Position numbers and translations under genes: made by a program
Source of the DNA: Leptoclinus maculatus
Taxonomy: Eukaryota > Chordata > Actinopteri > Perciformes > Stichaeidae
Reading direction: 5' to 3'
Length of the DNA stretch: 64,000 nucleotides
Assembly: GCA_032191485.1 (NCBI GenBank)
Contig: JAVDOI010000009.1
Location: 23,206,343-23,270,342, forward strand
In this document: positions 25,536 to 38,707 of the stretch, piece after piece
How positions within the stretch are numbered: position 1 is the stretch's first letter
Layout: every line of letters begins with the position of its first letter
Notes under the pieces: generated by a model
The model's input: only the letters and a program-made list of their open reading frames with translations
Database searches by the model: none
What the model was told of the DNA's origin: nothing

Positions 25536-28500
25536 AGGGTTTCCACACTTTGTCATGGACACAATTTGAAAGCTTTTCCATGACTTTTCAAGGACCCGTG
25601 ATACAAATATTCAGGATCATTCCCACCTTATAACACTAACAGAACTGAGTACCGTATTTTCCGCACTATAAGGCGCACTTAAAAGCCTTTAATTTTCTCA
25701 AAAAACGACAGTGCGCCTTATAATCCGGAGCGCTTTATATATGGATTAATTCTGGTTGTGTTTACTGACCTCGAAGCGATTTTGTGTGGTACACGGCGCT
25801 CTGTCAAAATGTTTTAGTACGACTTTGGTAAACTACAAAGCCGCACCGCTTGCAGCATTACGGCTACCGTAGTCAGGAGTCTCACCGGTAGTTCTGGACG
25901 AGGTGTAAGCATAAGCATGCATAAGTATCATAGCTCGCTGTGTGAGTCAGGCAGACTCCACTAACTGTGTGTTTACATGTCTGTAATCATAAAGCTACAG
26001 CTGTCTCAGAACGCTGCCGTTAGCAGACGTGCTAACTAACGAGCTAACAAGCTAGGGGTAATCTGCCTCTATCTCTCAAGACACCTGCCCAGCTGTTCAC
26101 TTGTTCTCACAACACAACTCAGTTTCTCACTGATGGCCATTATTTATTCTGTGTGTTTACATGTCTGTAATCATAAAGCTACAGCTGTCTCAGAACGCTG
26201 CCGTTAGCAGACGTGCTAACTAACGAGCTAACAAGCTACACTACACGATGTAAACAGTCTGTCCCCCAGATCGTCACATGATGAACTGTAAACTCGTCAT
26301 AAACTCGTCATATGCATCACATCTCGCTGTGTGAGTCTCGTACTATATCGTGAGAATACGGACACGGAAGTGGAGAATCTACAGATTTCTTCAGAGCGCC
26401 CGCGCCTTATAGTCTGGTGCGCTTTATATATGAAAAAAGATCGAAAATAGACCATTCATTGACAGTGCGCCTTATAATCCAGTGCGCCTATAGTGCGGAA
26501 AATACGGTAGTAAACTTTACTCATAATTAAACAGCAACCTTTTACATTGTCTTTTATTAACAAAAATACCTTTACAAGCACTTATATCAGACTGACCTTC
26601 AACAGACTGTACTATCAGTGTATTCTTAATGCATTTTATTATAAAGTCTGGATGCAAGTCTGAAAAACAACGTGTCAGCATAAGTATGTAGGCAGACTTC
26701 CTGTCCAACCCCTCAATATGCGTTTAATTAACAAACCCAGTAAGCCTTTTAATACAATCTATCAATGGCCTATTTTCAATGCATGTATTCTGCTGTCCAA
26801 CACCAAGTGAGCTATTAGATACTGTTGAAAGACATTTACTATGAACTGACTCCATGTAAATAAACAAATATAGGACTCACTTAACATGTGGGTTACAAAT
26901 ATGATAAAGGGATACATGTTCGTACACCTGGAGCGCTGAGCACTCAGCTGTCTGAGGCGTTCCTCTGACACGGAGCAGTTAGGCCTCCAGAGTGAGGGAG
27001 TGACAGTCGACAGAATGGTTCATTTGTTTTAAACCAAAAAAAACGTACCTTCAAAGTACCACGCTTTAAGAGCAGTTCAAATGAAACCATACAGAAAATG
27101 ACTGTTTCCACCCGGACAACAATACAGCTACACCAGATGAGCTGCCCGGGACACAACCAAATATTGTCTGAATATTAGTTGATGTCTATTTTCATTCTTT
27201 AATAGTCACCAGAATGCAGGAAACAAAGTCTCTGAAACAGATATTGGTTTTGAAACCCTCTCAGTTTTTGAGGTCTCAGGGTTGGCAAGTACGATTACTG
27301 TAACAATTAGTTCATTACACATAACTAAATTCCATGACTTTTCAAAAAATGTTAACAGTTTTTCTTGAAAATGAGATAGTAAAATTCCATAACTTTGAGT
27401 TTGGTATTGTTTTGCAGCTATTAGATTTATTCAAAACACATCATTTAAAAACAATAATCACTATGGCTGCCCCATAAACTTAGGCCCTAAGTCAAACCTC
27501 ATGTTAATTGACCTTTTTCCTAATGCATCATTGTACACAGGGCAAACAGGAAAAACAGCCTGGTGGTGAGGAAAAGGAGGGCAGAGAAATGTTTATAATA
27601 TTTGAAGAATTGGCCCCAAACTGGCAACTCGGAGTCAATTTGGAAAAACTAAATTGGTTTCAGTGCAGTAATAAATACCTGGCTCAATGAAAACCATAAG
27701 TGAAGTAAAACTGAAGTCTTAAACAATGCAAAGATTCTTACACTTAAAACATGATTTGTCTCTCATTTTTGTGTCCGTTAAGGTCGAAAGGGCGCTGTGG
27801 ATTTTGACGATGAGGTGAATCCCATAGCGTCAGAACTCTCCGAATACTTGAAGTCTCTGCCGGGGGAGTCCAGGATCAAATCCTCCCTCCGTTGCCTGGA
27901 ATGCGGACAAGAATGTGAGAATCATTCAGCTTTGCAAGCACACCACGTTACTACGCACACAGAGACGGCTGAGGAATCGGACGCGGTCGAGCGCAGCGCA
28001 GCGCAGCTTCTCTTCTGCCGCCGCTGTGGCGTTCAGTTCAATGAAAAAGCAAAGCTGGAGGAACACATGAAAACCCACATCAAGGCGAAGCCCTACTCGT
28101 GTCCCGACTGTGGCAAGAGGTTCATCAATGAAAGCTACATACAGATCCACCAGCGTATCCATACTGGGGAGAAACCATTCCTCTGCTCGCAGTGCGGCAG
28201 AGGTTTCCACACGGCCTCCTCGCTCAAGCTGCATGAGATGCAGCACTCCGGGGAGAGGCCGTTTGCATGTTCCATCTGCGGCAAGACGTTTCGGATAAAC
28301 TCGTACCTAACGGCACATTACCAGACCCACATCAAAGACAGGCCTTTCATCTGCAGCGTCTGCGGGAAAGGCTACTCCAGAGCCGAGGAACTGAAGGTGC
28401 ACCACAGGCTTCACACCGGAGAGAGACCCTACGAGTGTGGGGAGTGTGGGAAGAGCTTCATTTACCGCCAGGGTCTGCGGCAGCATCAGCGCACACATGC

Positions 28501-28567
28501 TGGGAAACGCATCGGACCAACCCGACAGCTCGGTCGACCGAAGCAACATGCCAGGCTGGACATCTAA
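18912..28567 (+). CDS. C2H2 zinc-finger protein A (9 fingers, basic exon repeats)
   Basis: Likely nuclear DNA-binding regulator; orthologue not identified. Coding exons: 18912-18920, 20303-20477, 20593-21041, 21265-21466, 21784-21836, 23205-23358, 23451-23537, 23685-23759, 23849-23935, 24395-24472, 25142-25384, 27783-28567; 2397 bp, 798 residues, phase closes throughout. The first exon gives only MFE, so the start is the least certain part. Order: acidic region with IRVIIKEEEE; a Glu run and EEIGGLINSDGE (exon 4); acidic exon 6; four small basic exons (residues 348-456; KRLRRKKK, KRRGRRK, SRRTRRK, KRPYRRRK) and a fifth basic motif, KKRPGRK, opening exon 11. Exon 11 then has two fingers (about 486-508 and 514-536), and the last exon seven fingers with TGEKP-type linkers and the ending LGRPKQHARLDI. 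Exon 3 has a decayed finger-like stretch, PFSCPAREKTLSRKS. Intron 5 contains an inverted-repeat element; intron 11 contains a MITE and a long (GT)n. Confidence 0.85.
22536..23031. mobile_element. Long-inverted-repeat (foldback/MITE-like) element
   Basis: The left arm (about 22536-22710) and right arm (about 22857-23031) are imperfect inverted copies. CCACTAAAAGTGCTTGTTTT and CACTGACAGGCTCAGATTGT on the left match the reverse complement of AAACGAGCACTTTTAGTGGA and CAACCTGAGCCTGTCAGTGG on the right. About 145 bases separate the arms. No transposase is encoded. It lies in intron 5 of zinc-finger gene A. Confidence 0.7.
25465..25534. repeat. (GT)n microsatellite
   Basis: About 70 bases of GT repeats, 80 bases downstream of the two-finger exon of zinc-finger gene A. 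Confidence 0.95.
25652..26507. mobile_element. Non-autonomous TIR element with TA target duplication
   Basis: The ends are CCGTATTTTCCGCACTATAA and its inverted copy TATAGTGCGGAAAATACGG; about 26 of 27 terminal bases pair, with one indel. TA flanks both sides (25650-25651 and 26508-26509), as expected for Tc1/mariner-type insertion. GTGCGCCTTATAATCC words recur inside both ends. A 90-base segment is present twice in direct orientation (25965-26054 and 26149-26238). There is no transposase frame in the 856 bases. Confidence 0.75.
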
Positions 28568-30163
<1,596 letters not shown>

Positions 30164-30169
30164 TTTATT
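30164..30169 (-). terminator. Polyadenylation signal of the PACRG-like gene
   Basis: TTTATT on the plus strand is AATAAA on the minus strand, 66 bases after the stop codon at 30235. Confidence 0.65.
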
Positions 30170-30234
30170 ATGGATTGAACAGAACATGTATATTAAAAAG
30201 CAAAGGGGGTAGAGAGTAACATCAGGGGTCCTCC

Positions 30235-33200
30235 TCATTTGTAGGTGGGCAACACGTATTTCATTTGTAGGAGGGCACCCATTCCTCCGTGGTGCTCAAG
30301 CAGCTCCAGAGTCTCACGGATCAGTTCACTGATGTTCTCTCCCCTCTGGCCGAACACGACATCTCCGGTGCCTGGGGACGAGGAAAACAAAGATATTTTA
30401 AGCTCAGTCGGGGTCATCGCAGACTGTGAGCTTGATGTCAAGGCTCACAGAGCACCACCTGTGGCCATCCTTCCATCTTCAAATCCACCGGACGGACTGA
30501 AGTTGATTTTCTTTAACGCTGTGGTCAGTTGGGACCGGACGGCAGCAGTGTTTTTAAACTGTTCAGTTCAACTTACTGTTCTTTTCGTGGAACATTCTGA
30601 AAATGGGGAGGATTTGTCTGAAGTACGGCACCAGAGCCTCGCCCACTTTTTCACCGGACACCACCAGACGCTTCAGGACCCTGAGTGTGCTGCACATCAC
30701 TGCATGGTTCCTCGTGTTCAGGGCCTCTGAAGGGCAGGACAGGAGGCAGAGGTCAGTCAGGAAAAAAAGGGGCGACAAGGTAAAACTGTCCGTCCATCTT
30801 TAGATTTGCAGGTTGTTTGTTCAGGCAGGTGGCGGTACAGTACATGTGGAGTGATTCTGACAACTGCAATGATATGGTACATAAGACGAATTAAAACGTA
30901 CCGCGCACACACACTTTCCTTTATAGCTTGGCTTTGATTTGGACTGGCTTGTCTGCAATCAGTGATTTCAAATGCACTGGGGAGGCAGGAGTAAGTGAGA
31001 GCCAATCACAGGGCTATTTGGCCGATAAGCAACTGTGAATGTCCTCTAGACTCGGGGTTCATCTGAGATCAGCAAAGATAAATGTAATGATGCTGTAATC
31101 AAAACAGTAAGGCTGCAACTGAACTCAAACTGAGAGGATTACTGAGCTGTCAGCCGCTCATAGAATAATAATGTTTAATTATAGAAAGGTTTGTAAAACT
31201 GATGTAAATGAATGAGACCGTAGGAACATTTTGCTGCTGAAGTTAATTGAATAGTTGCTGTATATTAGTGATTGAAAATGGCTGTGATAATAGTCCTGTA
31301 TTATGTGTTATGTATTCATATTTAAGAACTGAAAAATAATGTCTTTGGTCAAATATGTTTTTTCTCTCCTCCTCACTTTATAGCTATGATCTTAGCATTT
31401 GTTGGAGCTTTATGGAGATGTGTTATCAATACTCTAACAGTATTTAGGCTGACACAATACCAGCATTTGTAAGGCGTTTCTTCAGTCTTGAGATAACCAC
31501 ATCTTCCCCCTCAGAGGAACACAGTGAAGGTGAAAGGATATCAACACGCGCAGGGTCACTTGGGAAGGGAGCTGTGCTGTGTGTGATTTGTAAACCGTGA
31601 GAGTAGACACCCGGGCCAGACTTTACTCTTGATGGGGATGATGAGCTGGGGAATGACGGGCAGGATCTTCGGGCCCCCTTTCTCCAGCAACTCATGGATT
31701 CCCTGAGAGGCGAAGAAGTTGAACGGATGACCTGTCTCAGTCAAGCCATCAAAGAACAGAGGCAGGTAGTAGTTGTAGTCCAGCTTGTCGAGCGCCACCT
31801 GAGGACAGAAATGACATAAAACAACTAATCACACGCATCTCCTCGACTCAAACCGACACGGTTTCATAAAACACATTCCATTGACACTTGTTCTCAGTCA
31901 AAGTGTAAACCCAAAGAAGCAATAAACTCTTCTTTTTCGGCGGACTTTAAAAATGACTCTCGTGTGTGTTAAGCATTGGGGGGGGAAATCAATAAGCATA
32001 ACAGCTGCGTTGGAGATGACAAACAATGGCAATAATTTCATACACCGCATCCCATTTGCTGAGTGCTTTTTCATGTGTATGTATTGAAACACACACACAC
32101 ATGCAGTACAGTACACAGAAATACATACACAGTTAGTCCCTGTACTGCCTTGAGTTTCTATAGAGTTTGTGATTGATGGATCCTGTGATTGGTGCTGTGA
32201 GACAGGTGGAGCCTACAAGTGAGCAAATCTACACTGCCTCCTAGAGGGTAACAGCCCACATTGGACCTGTGAATATGTGAGAAACTCATCGTCGCCCTCA
32301 GCTGAGCCGATAATGATGACGATAAATGGTGTTTGCACAGCACCTATCGAGTCTTCAAATTCACGAAAACTGCTTGACAGCAAGGGTGGATTCCAACAGT
32401 AGCTTGTGTACAAAAAGAAAAATGTATAATTGTAAATTTAAGAAAAAACGTTTTCTTCATGGTCTGATGTTTTATTTCTTTGCAAGCCTTTAAATTAAGC
32501 TATGGCTTTACATATGCTCCATAGGGCATTTTTTGTGTTAATGAGATTCTACCAACATTGCCATTATGACAACGTTTCCTGATGGCAAATTTAGCACCCC
32601 GGCTTTTTTGTTAATGCTGTGAGAGCATTACACGAGTCACTCTTTACCAGAGGGCAGCGATCCTATCTTCCAAAAGATACGGTAGCCTCTGCTGTTGTAG
32701 TCCATTTGGACTGGGAGGTCCCCGCGGTCACACATCCTGCGAAAGGTGGAAACTTTTGGAGGGCGCAGTTCAATAGCCTTTGTCGACGGGGGACCCTCCT
32801 CCTCCTGCTCAGACACAAAGGAGAAAATGGGAACGAAGAGACGGGAGCAAAACGTTCAAATAAACAGAATGAGACACACACAGCAAGTGAGAGTGTTGTT
32901 TTATGAAATCAGAATTGTTGTTTTCTGCAACAAGGATAGAATCACTCCCACTGCCTCTTCTTAAAAGTAATTCAGGGAGACAGGTGTGCCTGCTCCTCTG
33001 CTCCTCTAAGGAAGGCAAAACACAGATAGTGAGTGCCTGTATGTATAATGTGGATAATAATCTATGTTTTGGCTGCACAAATTCTAGTTTTACTGACCAA
33101 CTAATTACAATAAGCACCACTCGGCCTCTCTCTGCCCCTCCAACACTAATATGTTTCAAACATTCAAAAGCACTGTTGGCTAGTTAGAGTGTCAGTTTGA

Positions 33201-33487
33201 AATGAAATCGAAATGCTGGCTGTGTTAACCCGAATGCGAGGAAAAAGCTAGCGGGTAACATGGCTGCAGTTAGCCACGAAATAGATACTAAATATGTGAA
33301 CCTGTGTTTATAACTTCATTACTTCACTAATGACACTTGCCATGCAGTAAATAGTTTATATAGTCAGCTGTCAGTCGATTGTTTCAGAATAAAACTGTCC
33401 AATTTATAGCTAACAAATATCTACACTCACCTTCATGGCGGGCTTCAGGCTGAAGTCGTGTGTTTTTTTATCCTCCTTCCTCGACAT
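30235..33487 (-). CDS. PACRG-family protein (parkin co-regulated gene-like)
   Basis: PACRG is an inner-junction protein of ciliary doublet microtubules. Exons: 33487-33431, 32804-32667, 31798-31627, 30726-30577, 30371-30235, giving 654 bp and 217 residues. Start MSRKEDKKTHDFSLKPAMK is phase 0. FRRMCDRGDLPVQ, KLDYNYYLPLFFDGL, SQGIHELLEKGGPKILPVIP, VGEALVPYFRQILPIF and ENISELIRETLELL match the PACRG ARM/HEAT-like fold; it ends LQMKYVLPTYK. By memory it is only about half identical to human PACRG, so it may be a diverged paralogue. The expected donor of exon 2 after the Trp-Lys codons reads AAG|ATAGGA instead of AAG|GT (32666-32665); the next GT (CTG|GTAAAG, 32645-32644) would shift the frame. 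The gene may use an AT-AG intron, be disabled, or contain a sequence error. Confidence 0.8.
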
Positions 33488-35124
33488 ATCCACAGGTACT
33501 CTGTTGTAAGTTAAATGATGAGGCGAATCACAGCTGAAACTCAAGAACAATATTACAAACTAACTAATTGATAGTTTTGAAAACGTAACGCTTCGTAGTG
33601 GTTGCTAGGAAACTTCAGAAATGCTTTGGTTTGGTTTCTGCAGGCACGTGCGTTTCCTTGTTACCATAACAGACATGTCAAAGTCAAGGCCAGGACAACC
33701 CAACACCAGACATTAATGAACTGGCAGCCATGAAAAGATGCCAGACATCTGGCTCTGGTACATATGCATAAAATAATGTAGCCTATTTATTTTTGCACTT
33801 TGTCCAATATCCCTTCTATCCTGTTTATTAAATGTTGACCCTATTTGGCCCTCAACACAGTCCCTCTCTGTGATTGAGTTTGACACGCCTGCTTTAAAGT
33901 CTATGAAAGACACGTCAAATATTTTATCGACCCACTGTGAACAGCATAACTACTTTAACGCTAGAGTGAGTATGAGAGCATTACATTCAAAATGTGTCTT
34001 ATTCAAGAACGAAAAATGACTCCAAAAAGCCACAGTGCAAAAGCACGCCCTGTATATCCTCGAAATGTGCTTTGAAATAGAAAGTGTGTGTGTGTGTGTG
34101 TGTGTGTGTTTAGTGTCTGTCTAGAAAAGGATAATGCCACTGTGAAAAGCCAATTCCCTGATTAGATTCACCCCCCCCCCCCCTTCCCTTCTATCTTATC
34201 CTTAGCTGCTCCGTACCTGGTGACATATGGGCATTTGTGTGTGTTTGTAGGATCAGTGCGGTCACTTCCTGTGTGCATCTGCAGAAGTGAAGCACTGTGA
34301 AACCCACTTCCTGTCTCCTATGTCCAGCTGGCTACCATATACCCTTATTAGGAACACAAAGAGCCAATGAGAATTCCTACCATAAGTTCATGTGTCTTTG
34401 TCCGGTGCCCTTATTGAGTTAAAACAGCAACCCTACCCAATAATTAATATAAATGAGTACTTCAGGCAAGCCTTATGCACATATTGGTGTGTGCATGAGC
34501 AGGTGTGTACGTACATATCAAAGTCACATTCCTCAGTAATAGTTTCATAATAGGCCTCACGGTTTTCATTTCAAAACCACATGTATGTATCTTCTGGAAA
34601 TTACACACCTGTCTACTCATCTCATTGAGGCAAGCAAGGTTAATATATACACCCCCCCATCCTCCTCTCACTGAAACTGGACAAGTGACGAGAGATAAGT
34701 GATCTACAGCCTCCTGAGTGTTTGCTGTAAACATACCTCAGCTTGTCCACATGTATCACTATCACTTCACTCTGCGTGTGTGTGTGTGTGATAAATACAC
34801 TTTGGTGTGTTTGCAGAAGCTGCATCAACTGATTTTGGCCACTTAGGGGCTGAACTGTAAGCACAACATGTATTGACATATCTCTATTAATAAAGCATTT
34901 ACAGTAAAGACTGTAGAAGGAAATATAGTCTTTAACAGAGAGATTTGATGGGTCCCTTCATACTTTTATAATGAATCGTTTACATGCCAGATTTAATCAA
35001 TCCGATTATAAAGGTTGCTTAAAATTGATGGATTGATTAGTGGATTATAATTAAACACCATAAAATAAGATTACAATGAAATAAGTTATATTAGTGGGGC
35101 TTTTATTGTGGTTTCAAAAGCCAA
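33488..35124. other. Intergenic region, PACRG-like gene to zinc-finger gene B
   Basis: Holds the divergent upstream regions of the two genes, a (GT)n at about 34085-34110, a C run at 34172-34184 and, from about 34970, the left half of a segment duplicated at 39.6 kb. No parkin exon was recognised, although its first coding exon is too short to exclude by eye. Confidence 0.5.
34085..34110. repeat. (GT)n microsatellite
   Basis: About 26 bases of GT repeats between the PACRG-like gene and zinc-finger gene B. Confidence 0.9.
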
Positions 35125-35450
35125 CCGGAAGTTCTGACACTACTGTCAGTGGCTAGCAGCCAAAGCTAAAATGGGTATCATCACATTCAAACGCTTATTT
35201 AACTTAACACATCAGTAAGCCGGCATCAAGTTATAGTTAGCGAGCGGTTGTGATATTTATAGAAGATGTAACGTGTTATTTTCACGTTGGACTCAATGGT
35301 GGATCCGTCGGGACTGTTTGTTATTGTTGACTAGCAGCTGTAGCTTAAGGGGGTTGTTAACCGTTAGCTAAATGCTAGTGTCGGCAATGCTAGTGAACGT
35401 CAGTGGCTAGCAGGCTAATAACAGTTTCCTCAAAGCCTGAGGTGGTCGAG
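34975..35450 (+). repeat. Duplicated promoter/5' segment, copy 1 (gene B)
   Basis: TTTACATGCCAGATTTAATC, AGCCAACCGGAAGTTC, AGAAGATGTAACGTGTTATT, CACGTTGGACTCAATGGTG and GCTAATAACAGTTTCCTC occur in the same order at about 39636-40270. The copies share most bases over about 470 bases, except for an extra stretch in copy 2. It includes a CCGGAAGT ETS-type site (35125-35132) and GTTAGC words. Confidence 0.85.
35125..35132 (+). promoter_or_regulatory. ETS/GABP-type site at gene B promoter
   Basis: CCGGAAGT, conserved in the duplicated copy at 39791-39798. It lies about 500 bases upstream of the predicted ATG, probably next to a noncoding first exon. Confidence 0.4.
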
Positions 35451-35626
35451 GACTGAGACGTCACACTCAGAGGTGCAGCTTTGGTTAACAAAACAGTTAA
35501 ACTATATCGCTAGGCACTTGATAATAATCTGAAACCTCTCGTGATCACAGAAAAAGCTTCAGGGACTTCCTCTGGATCTCCACCCCCTCTGCACCGCTTC
35601 TTCCACACGTCACGACATCCGAGAAG

Positions 35627-38600
35627 ATGCACCTGAGCGACACGAGTCCAGAGGTGAACCCCCACGAAGAACACAGAACACCTGAGACACAGGACCAGGA
35701 TCACAGAGCAGCATCCACAGGTGAGCGTCTTGTTTTTTGTGGGAACACGCGCAAATCGTAGAGATGTATAATCAAGACGAAGGACTTTGGTCTTTTATGT
35801 TACTCAAGTTCTCAAGAGCCTTAAAATACAATCTTTATTTAGTTTCAAAGGAATCTACAGGTCATCAGGAAACTCACAGGCAGTGAGCCTGAAACAAAAC
35901 ATGTCAGCATCGTTTCTGACTTTTATATCTTGAAAGATTTAAGACAAAAGCTGATGCAGTACTATAGACATGGAGACATAATAATAAATAGAAAATAATA
36001 TGGAATTAACTCACAGTACATGATTATATTTTAATAAAGATAACGTTTGTGTGGTAGTTTTATTAGAAAACTGTTAATAAAAAACAAACGTGTTGCTTAA
36101 AGCTGCATTAATCAATATTTGTACATTAACAGCAGGGGTGACCCCAATTAAGAGTTTACGAAGTTGAATCTAATCGGTCAAGTGTTGCCTGTCTGCTACA
36201 GGTCGTTAGAATCGTGTTTTCTTTTTTTTTTAAGCTCACTGATTAATGAGTTAAGCTTTATGTTTCTACAGAAATATAGCAGAAACAGCAAACTTTTTGT
36301 CAGAGATACATGTGACAGAATTATGGACAGCGTTTATTGTTGCGTGCGGGTGCAGAGCTGTCCAGAGTACTGAACTGGAGAAGGATACACAGACGGAACA
36401 CTCCACTTAGTTTGGTTTCCCTAATTGTAGCAATCCACAGACAGAAGGGAAACTAACAGGGAACAGCCAAAGAAAGAGAGAGAGACTGTCTGCAGTGACA
36501 GGAATGCTAATGTTGCTCTTTTGTTTCTGCTGCCGCAATGTGACAAACCAGACCTGCTACTATTTGAGAAGCTTTATAATTGTTCCTTAGAAAATAATTA
36601 CCACGTGTTCACTACCTTGTGTGTTTTTTTTATCTCTCTTTTTAGAAGAAACTTTAAGACGGCCAGAACCTAAACACAGCAGCACCCATGAACAGCCTCA
36701 GAAGAAGCCGTCGAAACAATGCCAGGGGCCTCGCAGACTCAAGAAGAACTACGACTGTCCGACCTGCGGGAGAGTTTTCTCTAACAACACCGCTCTGCAG
36801 AGACACCTTGTGATTCACTCGGGGAAAAGGCCGTTTAAGTGCTTCATATGTGGGAGAGGATTCACGCAGCGTGGAAACCTCAAAACGCACATGAAAGTTC
36901 ACAAAGGTCAGAGGCAACAAGAAGCTCCTTTGTCTTTACTTCAATGTTTTTTTAATGCCTCCGCGCCGCATTATGTTTTTAGGTTGTCCGTACGACCATT
37001 CTAGTGAACGTGATGTCTCGTGAACGCCTGGAGATGAACTTATTTGCTTTTGGAGGTCTCCTCACAAAACGCGTTGTTGGCCATAACTATAGGATAGGAT
37101 AACATGATGAAGTGAGTGAACTGTAACTCGACTGGGTGGCGGAGGCATACAGCCACGAGGCGGTAACTCTAGTTGTAAAATTAGATACTTTTGAAGAGCT
37201 CTGGTCATGTGTTTTCATTGAAATCTTAAAGGTGCTAAATTCGGTATTCAGAGCGTATCTATTGCCTCTACACGGCTCTCAACATGGCGACGGCTCGCAG
37301 CTAATGGTGCTAGCAGTCTAAACAACAGTAACAGAGCTGACAGTGTTTACCTGAAGGGGAACCGGACGGTGGGCGATCCGCTTCCGCAACGACGCCGATG
37401 GTTGTGACAAAGTTTTTAGCTGTAACCGCCGCGTGAGAGCAGCGGCCATGGGCTAGCTAGTGAGGCACGCTAACATGCACTAAAAGGCCGGCTATGTAAA
37501 CGAAGCACAAAGAAGCTCGGATTACAACACACGCAGAGGGAGGGCGACTTCATTCTCTGCTCAGGTAGACATCACTCCACTTTATCTTTACATTACCAGT
37601 AGTTGTTTGCTGCTATTTCAATGCTCTGATTGTTGTGTAGAAAACCTTTAATTCACTAATCTTAACTAGTTAAATTGTTATTTCTTGAATTGAATGACGG
37701 ATAAGTCATGTAGATCTGATCTTGTGCCTCCACTACGGTCTTCTTATGCTACAAAGTGTTTTTCATTTGTGTGTAAAAACAATAAGTGGTTATTATTGTG
37801 GAACTAGTGTAGGCTTTGTCCTGAAGGGCTGGTCCCACCAAAAAAGTGGCAAAGCAAAAATAATCCCCATGTCTTTGAGAAATATTTGGTTTACCTCAGT
37901 TGCTAAAGGGATGAACGTTCACACGTTGTTTTCTTTAGATGAACGTGTACCATTTATCTGCCAGTTGTTTAATGAAAGTGATGGTGCAACACGGCCTAAA
38001 GGCAAACAATTATACGTGATTTGACTCAAGCAAATTCTTGACCTAACTTTATAAATGCAGAACTATAAGTGACTATAATTGTCTTTGTTTTTCTCACAGG
38101 AGAGTTACCAAATTGGACATTAGTTCAAGAGAAGAGTCCGCCTAAAGAGTCTCCTGCAACGGTCCATGTGTGTGGAGAGTGTGGCATGGACTTCCCTCAG
38201 AAACACCAGCTGGAGAAACACCACCAGAGTCACAAAAAGCCTTACGCGTGTCCCGACTGTGGCAAGACATTCAAAAACGAATATTATTTTAAAATACATA
38301 AGCGTATTCACTCTGGAGAGTCACCTTTCCTCTGTTCGGAGTGCGGGAAGAGTTGTGTCACAGCAGACTCGCTTAAAAAGCACGAGTTGACGCACACTGG
38401 AGAAAAGAACTTCCACTGCGATCAGTGCGGGAGGGCGTTTTCACAATCCTCCCACCTCAACGTGCACCTCAAGACGCACACCGGAGAGCGGCCTCACCTC
38501 TGCTCAATCTGCGGTAAAAGCTACTCCAAAGCATCTGTTCTGAAAGTTCACCTGCGAGTTCACACCGGAGAGAAACCGTATACTTGTGAGAAGTGTGGCA

Positions 38601-38707
38601 AGTGCTTCTATTACTCTCAAGGTTATCGAAAGCATCTGAAGATTCACGACAAGAAGCCAAAACCTCGAACAAAACCGCTGGGGAGACCAAAACAAAATAG
38701 TCAATAA
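35627..38707 (+). CDS. C2H2 zinc-finger protein B (8 fingers)
   Basis: Predicted nuclear DNA-binding protein of unassigned orthology. Coding exons: 35627-35720, 36646-36906, 38100-38707; 963 bp, 320 residues, both introns phase 1. The ATG at 35627 is the first in frame with good exon context; an acceptor-like CACAG at 35549 suggests an upstream noncoding exon. Residues 1-60 are charged and without a known domain. The middle exon carries two fingers (YDCPTCGRVF...HLVIH and FKCFICGRGF...HMKVH), and the last exon six, with TGEKP/TGERP linkers. Finger 5 (FLCSECGKSCVTADSL) has Cys in place of the conserved Phe. The ending TKPLGRPKQNSQ matches the LGRPKQ ending of gene A, and the two-finger exon plus last-exon layout is the same, so A and B are paralogues. 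The shorter B lacks A's acidic and basic exon series. Confidence 0.85.
37130..37600 (+). repeat. CpG-rich segment in last intron of gene B, probably a dispersed repeat
   Basis: CATGGCGACGGCTCGCAGCT, GGTGGGCGATCCGCTTCCGC, GAGAGCAGCGGCCATGGGCT and CACACGCAGAGGGAGGGCGA stand out in an AT-rich intron. I recall closely similar sequence as a repeat in perciform genomes, but cannot confirm it. The open frame at 37136-37321 has no family features. Confidence 0.4.

Noticed and set aside
25652..26507. An autonomous Tc1/mariner transposon
   Set aside because: TIRs and TA duplication fit, but no transposase or DDE-like frame lies between them.
33488..35124. Parkin head-to-head with the PACRG-like gene
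   Set aside because: No ubiquitin-like or RING exon of parkin is seen in the divergent direction; the tiny first exon alone cannot be judged.
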